64,000 nt of DNA, from positions 42,683,989-42,747,988 of the forward strand of contig JBCFYV010011164.1 of assembly GCA_039000515.1 (NCBI GenBank). Reading direction: 5' to 3'. A model generated the notes under the pieces. The model did not search any database. It had not been told where the DNA came from and worked only from the letters and a program-made list of their open reading frames with translations. Source of the DNA: Timema cristinae. Lineage: Eukaryota > Arthropoda > Insecta > Phasmatodea > Timematidae. A program made the position numbers and the translations under genes. Shown here in pieces: positions 21,064 to 33,924 of the stretch. Position 1 is the first letter of the stretch. Each line of letters starts with the position of its first letter.

Positions 21064-22632
21064 ATGAAGTACTCAAGCTTTGTGCATCAAGCAGAACAAA
21101 TTAAATCAAGACTTACTAAAATACAGGATCAATTAAACATTATTTCTCGATCTGAAACGTTAAACCCAATTCAAATACAAAAGAGTACAATTCTTGGTAA
21201 GGAATCAAGTGCTAAAAAGGCAGAATTTGATGCATCCTTGTCTAAATTAAATAATGTCACAACCCACACTCAAGAATATGATCCAGAAAAAATTGACGAA
21301 TTTCAGAATATAATTGCAGATTTAGATGTTGATATCCAATGTACTGTCAGCTTGCTAGTCCCTCCTTTATTGGTTTCCACAAGTGATCCACTAAATGAAT
21401 CAACAAGATCAAACCACTCTGTTGCGTCCAATATTAGATTGCCCAAAATTAATTTAAAACAATTCTCTGGTGATCCTACACAATGGTTAACATATTCGAG
21501 TCTCTTTGAGGCCACAATTCACAATAACACGTCTCTGACAGAGGTCGAGAAATTTCAATATCTCTTAAGCTCACTAACATCCGAACCACTAAACATAATA
21601 AAGTCACTTCCACTCACTGCAGAAAACTACCCAGTTGCTTGGAATTTGCTCAAGAAGAGATACCACAACATCCGATATTTAATTAATCTACACACTGACA
21701 ATTTAATTGATCTACCTAATATTGAACAAGCGACTGTAAAATCTCTTCGCTCTTTCTTATTAACTTATAATGAGCACTCACAAGCATTATCCGCACTTAA
21801 CCAAAAGGTTTACGAGGAAAACATAATTTTTTCAAACATCTTGATGCGTAAAATTCCTCAAGAGCTCAGAAAGAAATTCGAGAGTTATCGCGCTGATACA
21901 CAGGTCCTACCAACTGTCAGTGAAGTGATACTTTTTTTGGAAACTGAGTGTACACATCTAGAGGCGGCCAATCTATCGCACAAACTGTCACCAAAACCAA
22001 AGGTAATGCCAAACACATCATTTTCACGTCCATTAGCACCCAGACCAACTAGGACGGTTCTTCTATCCGAAAATATAAGTTCAAGTAATCACTGCTCGTT
22101 TTGCAAACAGCCAGAGCATAATATTTATAAATGTACGGATTTTCAATCTTTAACTCCACAGAGAAGATTTACATTTATTAAATCAAATCGGTTCTGTGTT
22201 AATTGCCTAGGTACTTCACATCGTATCTCAAACTGTCAGTCAAAACATGTGTGTCAACAATGCAATAAACCTCATCACACATTGTTGCATCTTTCTCCTC
22301 AATCACCAGATGCAACACAAACAACTGTCACAAACAACAGTTTACAGAGATCTCACACTGAGCCGCTGAGAAACTATCGTGCTACTTTTCACACAGACAC
22401 CCCTACTTATTCACAGTTGACCGATTCTGGTCCAACTAAACCTTTTGTTGGTCTCTCTTCAACAACTCATAATATTGTACTCCTAGCCACGGCTCTAGTC
22501 CACATTACTACACCCTCTGGCAATACACAAATTGTGCGTGCGATATTGGACTCGGCGAGTCAATCCACGCTGATCACTGAACACTGTGCACAGATGCTGG
22601 GCGTAAAACGTAACTGCCTCAAAACCCAGTAA
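21064..22632 (+). CDS. gag: BEL/Pao Gag with zinc knuckles and the start of the protease (522 codons to a premature TAA)
   Basis: Starts at the first ATG after the leader (AAGATGAAG). The N-terminus is helical and charged (residues ~5-110). Then comes the Pao-type Gag region (DUF1759 in Pfam; LPKINLKQFSGDPTQW onward, ~125-270). Three zinc knuckles follow at ~344-410: CSFCKQPEHNIYKC, CVNCLGTSHRISNC and CQQCNKPHHTLLH. The aspartic protease active site is ILDSAS at about 494-499, so protease and Gag share one frame as in BEL/Pao. The frame stops at 22630-22632 through a one-base loss in a C-run. The product would form the particle and bind RNA. Confidence 0.92.
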   Translation: MKYSSFVHQAEQIKSRLTKIQDQLNIISRSETLNPIQIQKSTILGKESSAKKAEFDASLSKLNNVTTHTQEYDPEKIDEFQNIIADLDVDIQCTVSLLVPPLLVSTSDPLNESTRSNHSVASNIRLPKINLKQFSGDPTQWLTYSSLFEATIHNNTSLTEVEKFQYLLSSLTSEPLNIIKSLPLTAENYPVAWNLLKKRYHNIRYLINLHTDNLIDLPNIEQATVKSLRSFLLTYNEHSQALSALNQKVYEENIIFSNILMRKIPQELRKKFESYRADTQVLPTVSEVILFLETECTHLEAANLSHKLSPKPKVMPNTSFSRPLAPRPTRTVLLSENISSSNHCSFCKQPEHNIYKCTDFQSLTPQRRFTFIKSNRFCVNCLGTSHRISNCQSKHVCQQCNKPHHTLLHLSPQSPDATQTTVTNNSLQRSHTEPLRNYRATFHTDTPTYSQLTDSGPTKPFVGLSSTTHNIVLLATALVHITTPSGNTQIVRAILDSASQSTLITEHCAQMLGVKRNCLKTQ

Positions 22633-23443
22633 CGTTCAGGGGATATCATCAACTAAAGTGAAACTTAAGGGTGTTACTCATTTAAATATTTCCACATGTG
22701 GTGGTATACCATTGGCACAGCGCTCACTCAGTTTTAATAATTGATAAAATAACATCAAATATGCCGCAAACTCGCATCTCACCTGATGTAATGAAAAAAC
22801 TAAAACATTTTGTTCTTGCTGACCCTACGTTTAATGAGAGTGTTCTGTTCAAATGCTAATTGGTGCTGACCTCTTCGCTCAAACACTCACTGGTGATCTC
22901 TATCCACTTGGAAAAGACATGCCTATAGCATTAGGAACTATATTCGGCTTCGTAGTTATGGGAAGCGCTCCCTCTATTAGTGAAGATAACAACCAGCCAG
23001 CTTCATCTAATATTATTACGTTATTATCAACCACTGACATTGACCTCCACAACTCACTTCAACAGTTCTGGAAATTAGAAGAACCACCCCTTTCGAAGGT
23101 GGTTACGCGAGATGAGGAAATATGTGAAAGTCAATTCCGCAACACGCACGCTAGGGACAGCACTGGTCGATATGTGCTTCGACTTCCATTCAAGGAACCT
23201 AGGCCATCTCTTGGTGATTCATCATCTCAAGCAAAACGGCGTTTTAATGCCCTTGAAAATAAATTAAATTCTCAACCAGCTCTCAAGAAATCATATGGTG
23301 AATTCATGGATGATTATCATAAATCTGGACACATGAAATTATTTACCAACACACTTCAAAATAATTCCCAACATTACTTTCTACCTCACCATGGGGTGCA
23401 TAAAGAAACAAGCTCTACCACTAAAGCTGCGTGTAGTATTTGA
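22633..23443 (+). pseudogene. pol: BEL/Pao pol: rest of protease and approach to reverse transcriptase, frameshifted
   Basis: The protease C-terminal half is spread over frames in 22633-22860, with further one-base breaks near 22733 (T-run) and 22848. From 22853 an open stretch reads MLIGADLF and TIFGFVVMGS, the conserved flap-to-RT region of Pao polyproteins. It continues to TSSTTK near 23425, where one extra base moves the reading frame just before the reverse transcriptase core. Confidence 0.85.
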
Positions 23444-24053
23444 CGCAAGTGCCAAAGGCACATCTGGCCTCTCATTAAATGATGTACTTCACTCAGGCCC
23501 GAAACTCCAAAATGATATTTGCGATATTATTTTAAACTTCAGGCGTCATAAAATTGTTTTTAGTGCAGACATTCGCCAAATGTACAGACAGATTAAAGTA
23601 CATCCTGACGACCAAAATTATCAAATGATATTCTGGCGCGAAAATCCTAATTTGCCTCTCAAAGTGTACCAACTTACCACTGTCACATATGGTGTAACTA
23701 GCTCCCCTTATCTTGCAATTCGGACTCTACATCAACTTGTTGAGGATGAAGGTCAGGCCTTTCCCAACGCATCCCGAGTGCTACAAACCCAAACATTTGT
23801 CGATGATATCATCACTGGCGCTGACAACTTAGAAGATACACTCTCTCTTCAACAAGAGCTCACAGAATTGTTAAGAAAAGGTGGGTTTGAATTGCGCAAA
23901 TGGTCCAGTAACTCACACCAGGTACTGAGCGCTGTACTCAGGAGCATCGTGAGACCCCACTTTACTTTCGCACTCCTGAACAAACCCTCTATAGCATCCT
24001 TGGTCTCAAATGGAAGCCTGACAGTGATGCATTTTCGTATAAGATTGATATAG
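23391..24053 (+). pseudogene. pol: BEL/Pao pol: reverse transcriptase core
   Basis: Contains RVVFDASAKGTSGLSLNDVL (RT block with the first catalytic Asp region further on in FSADIRQMYRQI), MIFWRENPN, then the catalytic box FVDDIITGAD, an FVDD variant of YxDD usual for BEL/Pao. The stop at 24051-24053 (TAG) is out of the true frame; a one-base shift between about 23920 and 23965 separates this piece from the downstream RNase H part. Confidence 0.9.
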
Positions 24054-24763
24054 TTCAACAAGTCCCGACTAAACGTTCAGTACTCTCCGCTATAGCTCAA
24101 ATTTACGACCCGTGTGGTTGGTTGACACCAATAGTATTTTGGGCCAAATCATTGATGCAACTTCTATGGACACTAGGACTATCTTGGGGTGAGCCTCTAC
24201 CCGCAGATATTTCTGCAAAATGGGTAAGGTTTCTGGAAGAGCTTCCAGCCTTAGAAAACCTCAGCATACCTCGGTATCTCTCTCTCTACTCCACTGTTGA
24301 TGTCCAATTACATGGATTCTCAGATGCATCTGAGCAAGGTTATGCAGCAGCCATCTATCTCAGATGTGTGATTCAAAACTCCGAGGTCAAAGTAAATTTG
24401 CTTATTGCAAAATCTCGTGTCGCACCTCTGAAACGGATTTCGTTACCCCGTCTTGAATTATGTGGAGCTCATTTACTTTCAAAATTAATGCAATACTGTA
24501 GAAGCATCATATCATCTCATTACCACATAAATTCAGTTACCGCTTGGACAGACTCAACCATTGTACTTGCATGGATACACACTCCACCATACCGTCTCAA
24601 GGTATACGTTGCTAATCGGGTTTCTCAAATACAAGAAATGACACCTCCAGAAGTATGGGCTCATGTCCCTACCAATCAAAATCCAAGTGACGTGGCCTCC
24701 CGTGGTGTATCACCTCCCCTGCTCTCAAACCCCCTTTGTGGTGGACAGGCCCACCTTGGTTAG
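24054..24763 (+). pseudogene. pol: BEL/Pao pol: RNase H region (copy 2)
   Basis: The open frame 24122-24763 corresponds to codons following YDPCGWLTP in copy 1, with HGFSDASEQGY and DSTIVLAW. One substitution (near 24189, GAT to GGT) changes Asp to Gly relative to copy 1. The frame ends early because one A is missing near 24731. Confidence 0.9.
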
Positions 24764-25323
24764 CAGCATCCAGCACACAATGGCCTCCACTTTACTGTTC
24801 ATCTTCAGAATCACATAATCTCCTAGAAACGAAACCCCAACCATTAAACATACTTATCTCGACACATAAAGAAGACTGGGATTTACTATTTCGATTTTCA
24901 TCGTGGTTCATTCTACAGAGAGTTGTTGCCTATATACTACGATTCATCTGTAAACTCAGAAAAGAAGACATTTGTTCTGGGCCTCTCACTCCTAGAGAAT
25001 TAGAAAGGGCCACTCTTTTAATTGTGAAATTAATCCAAACTAATCATTTCGAGGAAGATATCAATTTTCTCAAACTCGGCAAAAGTTGTAAACCACGATT
25101 ACAACGTTTAGCACCGTTTCTGGATTCTGAGGGATTACTCCGTGTCGGAGGTAGACTCAAACAATCGCAGTTGCCATACTCAGCTAAACACCCCTTAATT
25201 TTACCCAAAAAACATCATATTACCTATATGATAATAGATTATTATCACCACAAGCACCTACATGCAGGCCCACAACTATTGCAATCCATAATATCCCAAA
25301 GTCTATTGGATTATCTCGGCTAG
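24736..25323 (+). pseudogene. pol: BEL/Pao pol: linker and integrase zinc-binding region (copy 2)
   Basis: Continues the polyprotein in the next frame, ending HHHKHLHAGPQLLQSIISQ. An extra A near 25301 (AAAG instead of AAG) then moves the frame and yields a TAG at 25321-25323. The rest of the zinc finger (CIRCFRC) follows out of frame at about 25355-25375. Confidence 0.88.
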
Positions 25324-25693
25324 GAGCATTGTCAGATCTCGCATTTTTAAATGCATAAGATGTTTCCGATGCAAGCCAACCAACACAGCCCCCTTAATGG
25401 GAGATCTACCCGAAGCTCGTATCACTGCCTCACGACCTTTTCTTAAGACAGGAGTGGATTATGCAGGTCCTTTCACAATTAAGTTACATACGTTACGGCG
25501 ATCGCAACCGATAAAGGCATACCTGTGTGTATTTATTTGTTTCACCACCAAAGCGGTACATCTTGAAGTTGCAACAGATCTCTCTACAAACGCTTTTATT
25601 GCTGCACTAACTCGCTTCGTGTCTCGCCGCGGGTTATGCTCAGACATTTATTCTGACTGTGGCACAACTTCGTGGGAGCTTCTACTCAATTGA
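25324..25693 (+). pseudogene. pol: BEL/Pao pol: integrase core, first part (copy 2)
   Basis: Holds the first catalytic Asp in GVDYAGPF and the second in IYSDCGT. A base lost near 25665 breaks the frame directly after the second catalytic residue; copy 1 is intact here. Confidence 0.88.
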
Positions 25694-26355
25694 AGAAAAT
25701 AAGAACAGGATTCCTTAAAGAAAAGAAGAATCAAGATCAAATTGACCGATTTGCCGCAGAAAATGGGATCAAGTTTCACTTCCTACCTCCTGCCTCGCCA
25801 CACCAAGGTGGACTCTGGGAAAGCGCTGTTAAGAGTGCTAAACACCATCTAACCAGAGTTATTGGCAGCCAAATATTGACATTGGAAGAATTTATTACAC
25901 TCACCACCAAAGTTGAAGCTATGCTCAACTCCCGCCCCCTTACAACATTGTCTTCAGATCCGTCAGAGATTGATGCACTTACCCCGGGACATTTTCTCAT
26001 TGGAAACTCTCTCACGGCTCTCCCTGAGTCGCAATTAGAAGAAATTCCTCTCAATCGTCTCAAGAGATGGCAGATAATTCAGGCCCTTTCACAACGATTT
26101 TGGTCAAGATGGCACCGGGAGTATCTCCATAATTTACAACAACGAATCAAATGGAATACTCAAAATAATAACCTCAAGAATGGAGACCTTGTAGTAATAC
26201 ATGATTCGGGTTCACCCCCCCTTGCTTGGCCTCTTGGGCGAATAGTTTCAACGTCTCCAGGTCCTGACGGCGTGGCACGAGTAGTAACTCTACGTACATC
26301 AAGAGGATCCCTTACTCGGCCTGCGGTAAAGGTGTACCCTTTACCTAGTAATTAG
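25672..26355 (+). pseudogene. pol: BEL/Pao pol: integrase core end and C-terminal domain (copy 2)
   Basis: Includes the catalytic Glu in LWESAVKSA and the Pao-specific C-terminal domain (WPLGRIV ... LTRPAVKVYPLP; DUF5641 in Pfam). It ends in TAG at 26353-26355, as in copy 1. Confidence 0.9.
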
Positions 26356-26407
26356 GACTCATTGTGTTCTGTGTATCTTCCTTATTCTTGAACCTGAATG
26401 GTTCAAC

Positions 26408-26417
26408 GGGGGGAGGA
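26408..26417 (+). promoter_or_regulatory. Polypurine tract of BEL/Pao copy 2
   Basis: GGGGGGAGGA directly before the 3' LTR, identical to 2449-2458. Confidence 0.85.
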
Positions 26418-26910
26418 TGTTTAGTGTTTATTTCTTTATATTTATTATTTATTATAACCTTCATTATTTTTTACTTAATTAAATATTTCTTATATTCATT
26501 ATTAATTAGATAACTATCATTTTTGGTCTACCGCCCTTTCTTTAATTAATTATGTTTTGTAAGGGTGGTTACAATTGCTTTCTCGTGTTTTTACGCGCGT
26601 TTCCCTGTTAGTCCGCAAAGTGTTTCTCTAAATGGTGGACGTGTGTCACCACCGCGGCTCACAGTTCTCGTCGCTATAATTCAGTATCACTTATTTTAAT
26701 AACCCGTATTTCTCTGACATAATTATGTGTGTGTGAAGTGAACAACAAATAAAGACGTGTGGTTGATTCATCAAGATCATCCCATCACAACCCCAGGTAG
26801 CCTACTTGGGTTACTGCACCACCGGATCTTCAGCATCAGGTAGGGTCTCACCATGTCTCTTACGCCCACATTAATAATAATTAACTCTCTCACTCAATCA
26901 ATTCAAAACA
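26418..26910 (+). repeat. BEL/Pao 3' LTR, copy 2 (493 bp)
   Basis: Same ends as the 5' LTR. Three one-base indels distinguish it (extra T near 26569, one G lost near 26800, one A lost near 26873). AATAAA is at 26748-26753. GTATG follows at 26911-26915. Confidence 0.94.
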
Positions 26911-27158
26911 GTATGAATGTTGTTGAAGCGAAGGGAGTATGTAAGGCTAGGGAACTGTGGAAAGTTAATGAGGTTGGATTAAGTATCAAGTTGTTTTTAA
27001 GCTGTAATGCCCAGTTTCTTGCCTAACCCGTGATGGAATGATGTGATTTGGTATGTATTAATTTACGAGGTTTGTTCGTCTTGTCTATAATACAAAGATT
27101 ACATATACGTTGGATTATACCACAACTTCTAAAGACAAGCTATTAGATAGGTACTCTA

Positions 27159-28029
27159 GCATTTAGCGTCGTTAGTGGGGAGGCCGGGGTGACAATAATT
27201 CAATAATCTACCATACATGATTACATTTTAGTTAGTTGGACTGTAAAAATGGAATAAATAACTTCTCATTACACACAAAAAATTCAATTCACAACCGACT
27301 TGACTCGATAAATAAACAATAATAGGGTCTACAACATATTATAATTTGTTTTCAAATGTGGAGCATCCTGTTTGGGAGCGTCTGGTTTTACCCAACTCAT
27401 CTTGCGAGGCAGAGAGAAGTTTCAGCTCTATCACACAGCTGAAGAGATATCTTTGTTTTTCCCACTAACTCAAAAGAGACCGACCCACATTGACCTCTGC
27501 CATGTTCACAATTACATCTTGGACTGAATTTATATTAGTAAAGTTGCTGCAAACACTGGTATCTAGGTCTGAATTAGGATAAGGACTTTGGACCAGTTTT
27601 ATCCTAATGTTAATATCTTGTGTTTATTTTTTATTTGTTTTCTTTGTCATTGAATTGCATTTTTACTGTATTAAGGACATAACTATGTACTCGATATAAG
27701 AAAACTTGGGTGACCTGCCATATATTTGTATTATGGCTTTAAATTCAGGAAAGGTCTTTTGTCCCATTTCCATCCTAATGACACTGTTAATTTTTTTTTT
27801 ATTGTGTATTTCTTCTCTTTACTATTAAATAATTCTTTATAAATTTATAATGTTTTGTGGGTTTCGACATTATTCCTTTTTTAACAATAATTATTAGATT
27901 TTGCCTGCATTATGTATTTTAGTGTGACGATGTACCAAAACAAAGTAACAATAAAATTAGTTTTCAATAAAAAATTATGCCCCTCCTCCCCTCAATAAAT
28001 GTTTTAATGTATAGCTAACGACGCCAACG
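27159..28029. mobile_element. Candidate hAT element with short TIRs (copy 2)
   Basis: Same element as 3203-4070. The left end has one extra T (GCATTTAGCG). The hAT C-terminal frame at 27382-27527 is broken here by a longer T-run at about 27453-27460. Confidence 0.55.
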
Positions 28030-31000
28030 CTCTAAAGACCTAATTCCTAATTGTGACCTATAATTATTTGAAATAAGAATCACTATCTATAGCTTTTAAT
28101 TATAACTTCTTAAATGTGCGCAATACATTTTTATTGTGAAATTACCTTAAAGTTTAAGCAAAAAAACATTCATTTAATCATGACTTCATTACACGGTTAT
28201 CAATGTAAAAAATATATCATATAATGTTTTTTTTACTTTACCGGTTAATTTATAACTATTTTTACCATATTTGGCCAAGTTTAATATTAAAATATTTATT
28301 TCTAATATATTTTAAGTAGATTCCATTCTTTTACTTCTAGTTTTATGTTATACGCATTCTATAATTATTTCTAAAACTAATGTATTTGGTTAGTTTACCT
28401 CATTGTGTTTCTACAGCTCCTTATTTTACTATATGCTTAGTGATGACTGGATTTGTTTTTTTTTAAAAGGAAGTATTTTTGTTAGGTTAAGTTATTGTCT
28501 TTGTTTAAAAATGACGTGAATAAATTTATTTGTTTTCAAATGAATAATAAAAAAACTAAGTTAACAAAATATGTAAGTATAACATTATTTAAATAGAAAA
28601 AACTTCTAACAAGTAGTGTACACTGATTTATTTGAAAATTTTACATGTATGCCCACCAATATTGATGTAGCCTAAACATTAAAATTTGGCCAAATATCGA
28701 ATGCAATATTTAGTATTTCTTAATACTAAAAAAAATAAAAAAACAAATACAAACATTTTATTCAAACTTGTGTTGAAATTTACTTAAATCAAACCTTCTT
28801 ACTAGGCTAGGCCAGGTCTACTTTGATCATGTTGACTTAGGTGTCCGAATAATCCATTCATAAGCCCTTTGGAGTCAAGTGGGGATAGTATGAAGCGACA
28901 GTGAGATTCTTACTTTTTTTTTCCAATATCAAAAATAATATAAATATGTTTTCTGGCACCTAGGGATAGGCTAAAATGATACAAGTTTCCGATTATAACA
29001 AATAAACCTTGTCAAAAAATTCCAAACTGTAAAAGATTAAAAAAAAATGCCAAAACTTACCTAAATGACCAGGTAGCGTTCCCCCATATACTGTAGCATT
29101 GTGCGGAACGTAAGGATCCTTGCACTAACAAAACTTTCTTTGAACAGTTCATTCAGTTCGGACACCTTAGATTATAGCCCAATAGCGATTTAATATATTT
29201 ATTGATACGCAGAAAGCGTCCACAAGCATTAGCCCTACAGTTTTATTTTTTAAAGATAATAGACCTAAATTTTGTAAACGATTAACTAACTTATTGTTTT
29301 ATTAACTTTATTTTAAATAAAACTTTGAATGTCCTCAACAAACAACATGAAGCAATCATCACACATCTCAACTGCACTATGCATGAGCAGATCACTAAAC
29401 ATTTAAACCGAGTAAGAAACCTTTAGGATATGATAATATAAATATTGATGCAAATATTAAGATATTTTCACTAAAAAAACCCACCTGCACCTAACTTAAC
29501 CCTTCTTATGTGAATAAATATAAAATATTTAGCTTTACACAACCTTTCATGTGTGAATAAACACTAATTTTGTAAAACAAGATTCTATAGAACCATGGTT
29601 AAAAATTCCCATTAACTTGGATGAGTTTTCTAAGAATTTTTTTAACAATTTAGAATTTTTTCATCACATTTGTGTTTTGCTACCCCTTAATCAGAAACTT
29701 CAAAATCTGGTTGTTTGTATAGGTACTATAAAACATAAAATTTCTCGGAATTGACAAAGAAAAATTAAAGGATCCTGCCTTTGGATCATACTGTAGCCAC
29801 CAAGTGCACTTGGAAATTGCATTGACCTTGATTTAAAGAGCAGACATCATTATTGATAGTGTCTGAATTATCTTTCAAGTGTACTGATGCTACCCTTAGG
29901 CCTACACCACACTTAACTAAAGAGTAAATATAATTTGCCCTTTATCATAGACTTTAGTTAAAAAGCCCATTTTAATGGAATAAATAAACATAATTTTTTT
30001 AAACCATAGCTAATTGCTGTGTTCTTTGTTCACTTCCATGTATTAGGTATTCCCACTATTACATTTATTTTAGTAGTGGGAAAATCTATTTTTAAAGGAA
30101 ATGCATGTTTAGTTTTAGTAAGATGTAGGCATATATTACCGTAGCAAAGTTAAAAATAATAAATTTCTTAGCACCTCTTATTACCCATCTGGGTTGTACA
30201 TAATAATTTTTAAAGTACAATATATTATTGATAGGCTAAAAGTGGATTAAATGCCGGGAAAAATAATCGTTTACATATGATCACCCTAAACTGAAAAAAC
30301 TTTAAACTCCAGAAATGTAAACTTTATTGGGTGTGTGGGTGAAGTAGGGGGAGAGGGGGTGTAACAAACAACACAACAAATTAATTCTTCTTAGAAACAA
30401 GATATCGGCGACCAATTGTCTCCCAAACTAAATTTATTATTTATAAATACACAAAAACCTTTTAATATGACCAGACACATGGAAGCTTAGATAGTTTACA
30501 GGCTATCATAATACTAAACTAAGTGAATACTTAAGTATTATGGTGCCGAATTGGAAATATTCCATTATTTATAATATTTATGTTCTTCTGTATTTTAGAT
30601 AAGTAGGTCTACAGTTTAAATGTTCTTATCAGACCTATTGAAAATTTACAAACAATCTTAATATCTTGGTATTATTCTACTATCCATGTTATAATTGTGT
30701 GTGTCTATACTAATAAAAAGTTTTTATTGTAATACAACTAATAACAAGTATCTGCGATCACACAGTTGCATACCATTCTCAAAATAGTAATGCTATCTTT
30801 AGTGCTTATCTATATGCATGAATAAAATACAATTAGTAAATTATGACAATCTTGATATGGAAATTAGAACGAACATTAAACCTACATTGTTAGCGGCACA
30901 GTCTTAAGATGTCAAGTTTTTTTGGTAGGCTTGTTGGTAATGGAGAGATCAGAGTTAAAATAACCACCTGGTGCACCTACGGTAGTTTTTTAAAAGTTTC

Positions 31001-31660
31001 CCCCCCCCCCCCCACTCTCCTTCAACCTAAAATTTGCTATAAATCATCCCTATTTCATTGGTGTAATATGTGTGGATAGTTTCAGATAGATACAGTATAC
31101 ACTTAAGTGTAATGTTAATATAACATAAGAAAAAAGCTGTGATCAATAATCACTTATGCGAATAACTCAAACTGGTAGAAAAACGTGATGCTAAAAAAAA
31201 AAGCACTAAATATAAAATTAAAATAATTTACTGTAAAAATGTGAATAAAATAGAGTTCAGAAATTTATATTTTTGAAAACAAATTATCCACATAAAATGG
31301 TATTTTATCAGATAAAACTTATTAGGTTTGAGGTATCTCTAGCTTAAACTTATTGGAGCTATGAGATAAAATCTGATAATAGACCATGATGGCTTAGTGT
31401 TTATGAAACATAGTCTATTGCACACAATAAGCGAGCGGAATTAATGTGCTAAATAACTTTTGTGTTCCACTAAGGAATCCTAATAATTTCCTTCTGATAC
31501 ATTAGATAAACTTTAATGTTAATCATCCTTATGTTGGAATTCGTTGCATTATATTAAGTTGCGCATGCTTTCAGAATAAGAGCTTTGACCCTGTATGCCG
31601 TTCTTCATCACTTTAGTCATCCTATATCCTTATTTAATTATAAATAACCTTATCTGACAG
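28030..31660. other. Copy 2 of the AT-rich stretch, with the TTA-flanked MITE at 28840-29166
   Basis: Counterpart of 4071-7700. GGTGTCCGAA (28840-28849) and TTCGGACACC (29157-29166) are the MITE ends, again between TTA triplets. Otherwise nothing is assigned. The C-run near 31000-31013 is about two bases longer than in copy 1. Confidence 0.6.
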
Positions 31661-31676
31661 CTCTACTCACATGTAT

Positions 31677-32230
31677 TAACTCGCCAAAACGGATGATCTG
31701 CAGGCCCACATGTTGAACAGCTGTCACTTTTGGCACTCACAACTTTGGTTTTTTAACTATTTTTATTATATTTTAACTTTGAACTTTTTTATGGCATTAT
31801 GAAATCAACTATTTGGATGTTTATTTTTTAATGATAGAAACTTTGCAGTTCAGATAAAAAATTATTTATAAACAGACGCTTCTAAAAAGTTGTCTTTTCT
31901 TTATAAATCAAGATGTTGAACTGGACAAGATGGACAGTTGATGACGTCAATGCAATCCATATTCATGCAATTTTGTTTAAAAAAAAACTTTTTAATACAT
32001 AACTATTATTTTGCATTGCTTTTTCTCTAAGTTATAAAAAAAAAGGTTTATGTTATAATTTATGATGGCCACTTCTAGGAAAGATGAAAGTGTGGATTGA
32101 ATACTATCTAATTAATTATTTTATCGATGTAATATTATTTAATTTATTATTTAAAGCACTATAATATTGGTTGTGGCCACAAGCATGAAAAAAAAAAATA
32201 TAATAGTTCAATTTTATTTTTGGCTCTTTC
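31677..32230. repeat. ~0.5-kb dispersed repeat, copy 2 of member 1
   Basis: Counterpart of 7716-8270, differing in a few homopolymer lengths. Confidence 0.55.
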
Positions 32231-32305
32231 ACTTAGTTAAGCCAATACTATAGAAATCCTTAAAAGCTCATCTCATTCTTGATTAACTTGGAAATTATAT
32301 ACAAG

Positions 32306-33201
32306 ACTAGATAGCTGTTGCCCGCGGCTTTGCTCGCGTGGAAGTTGATTATATACAAATACAAAAATATACATATGTATTTACAGATTAATTTAAAATA
32401 TTACGTTACGTTGATGACCATAACTTGACCTCAGATCAAAAATAATGCAAGTCCGATACAAACTTTCACCCCCTTTTTCATCCCTTATTAAATAAAATTT
32501 CCAAAATTCCTGAAACACGTATTTATTTGTTTTATGTCAATAACCGAAATACAAAATTTTGTTTATGTAACTTTCAAAATGACGGACTTTCAATACATAT
32601 TATCATACATATTATCATCCCCTATTTTGACCCCTTTGTGGTGGAATTTTCTAAAATACTTTCTTAGTGGGTGCCTACATAACAAAATGAATATACAGTC
32701 CGAATTTCATGCTTGTAGCCTTGATAGTTTGCGCTCGGCGATGATGAATCAGTCAGTCAGTCAGGACATGTTATTTTATAAGTATAGATCACACTCAAAC
32801 CAGAAAATATCCAATTTTAAAAATTTGCTGAGGAAAGACCACTTCAAATATCTTCTATAGCCGTATAATTTTTGGCAAAAAATCAGGCGAAGAACACTTT
32901 AAATAGCTCTTAGGGCACTCCAAAAAATTTTAAAAAAAAAGGTGAGGCCACTTCAAATATATTCTAAAGAATTTAATTTATAAACATAATTCTGGTGAGA
33001 AATTCTGAAAATACTTTTAGAAGCATCAACATTTTCAAAAATTTGCTGAAGGAGGACTACTTCGAATAGCCTCTAGGAGTATCCAAATTTCAAAGATTTT
33101 GGGTAGAGAATTATTCTAAATAGCTGTTAAAAGAGTGTAATTTTCAAAAAAAAATTCAGACAAGTATTACTACAAATAGCTTCTAGGAATATCAAATTTT
33201 C
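32306..33201 (+). repeat. Ancient interspersed repeat plus decayed ~56-bp tandem array (copy 2)
   Basis: Counterpart of 8340-9230. Near 32592-32606 the sequence reads CAATACATATTATCATACATATTATC where copy 1 has CAACATTTTCATACATATTATC; this local change is not a homopolymer error and may be a true allelic difference. Confidence 0.6.
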
Positions 33202-33924
33202 TAACATTAAATGGGGAGCAGTATGGTAGAAAGTCCCTAAAAAACTTATTACTTCCTTCCCCCTCCCTCCTTGTATACAAATAAAGTTCCACCACTACTG
33301 CATAAAATAACAATGTTGATATTCTTAGGATTTAATAATAAGTCTTACTTAACATCAAGTCACAAACTTATGATTTTGAACACCCCCCCCCCTCTTGCAC
33401 CCCACTACCACCACCACAATTAAATTCTCTCCACACCTATTGCCTTGTATATAATTTATCAAAGCTTTTAGTTACTTACATAACTAATCACACTGTTCCC
33501 TTAGGGGTTAGGCAAGAAACTGTGCATGTAGCTCAAAAACCACTCCGTACTTAATCCCTCCACACTTCCCTATCCTTACATACTCCCTTCGCTTCAACTA
33601 CATCCATTCACCGAGTCATACATTCTCTTAAATTTGCCAATTCATGAACACATCTTCTTCTGTACTACTCTCTAGTATATATTTTGTACTGTACTTGTAT
33701 GTGTTGTACCTTTGAGAATTGAATGGAGGAGGGGATGGGGTTTAATGGAATGCCTAACTTGGCAATTTTAGTGCACTTTTTGTAGTTATAATAATAAATA
33801 GTTGTGTTTGTCAATATTATAACATGTTTTTAATTTTTAATAATATTATTACAGGCATGAAAAAATCACATTGGCAATAAAAGTTAATGTTTTTATAAAT
33901 TACATTTTTATTCACATTCCAACC

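Larger units (their letters stand above)
19837..26910 (+). mobile_element. Complete BEL/Pao LTR retrotransposon (7.07 kb)
   Basis: A 5' LTR (19837-20330), leader, gag, pol and 3' LTR (26418-26910) occur in the usual order. GTATG lies on both sides (19832-19836, 26911-26915), the 5-bp duplication typical of this superfamily. The LTRs differ only by a few one-base indels, so the insertion is recent. The coding region carries about eight one-base frame breaks, most in homopolymers; three of those in the 3' part are absent from the copy at 3-2396. That makes sequencing error a likely cause of several breaks. Confidence 0.95.
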
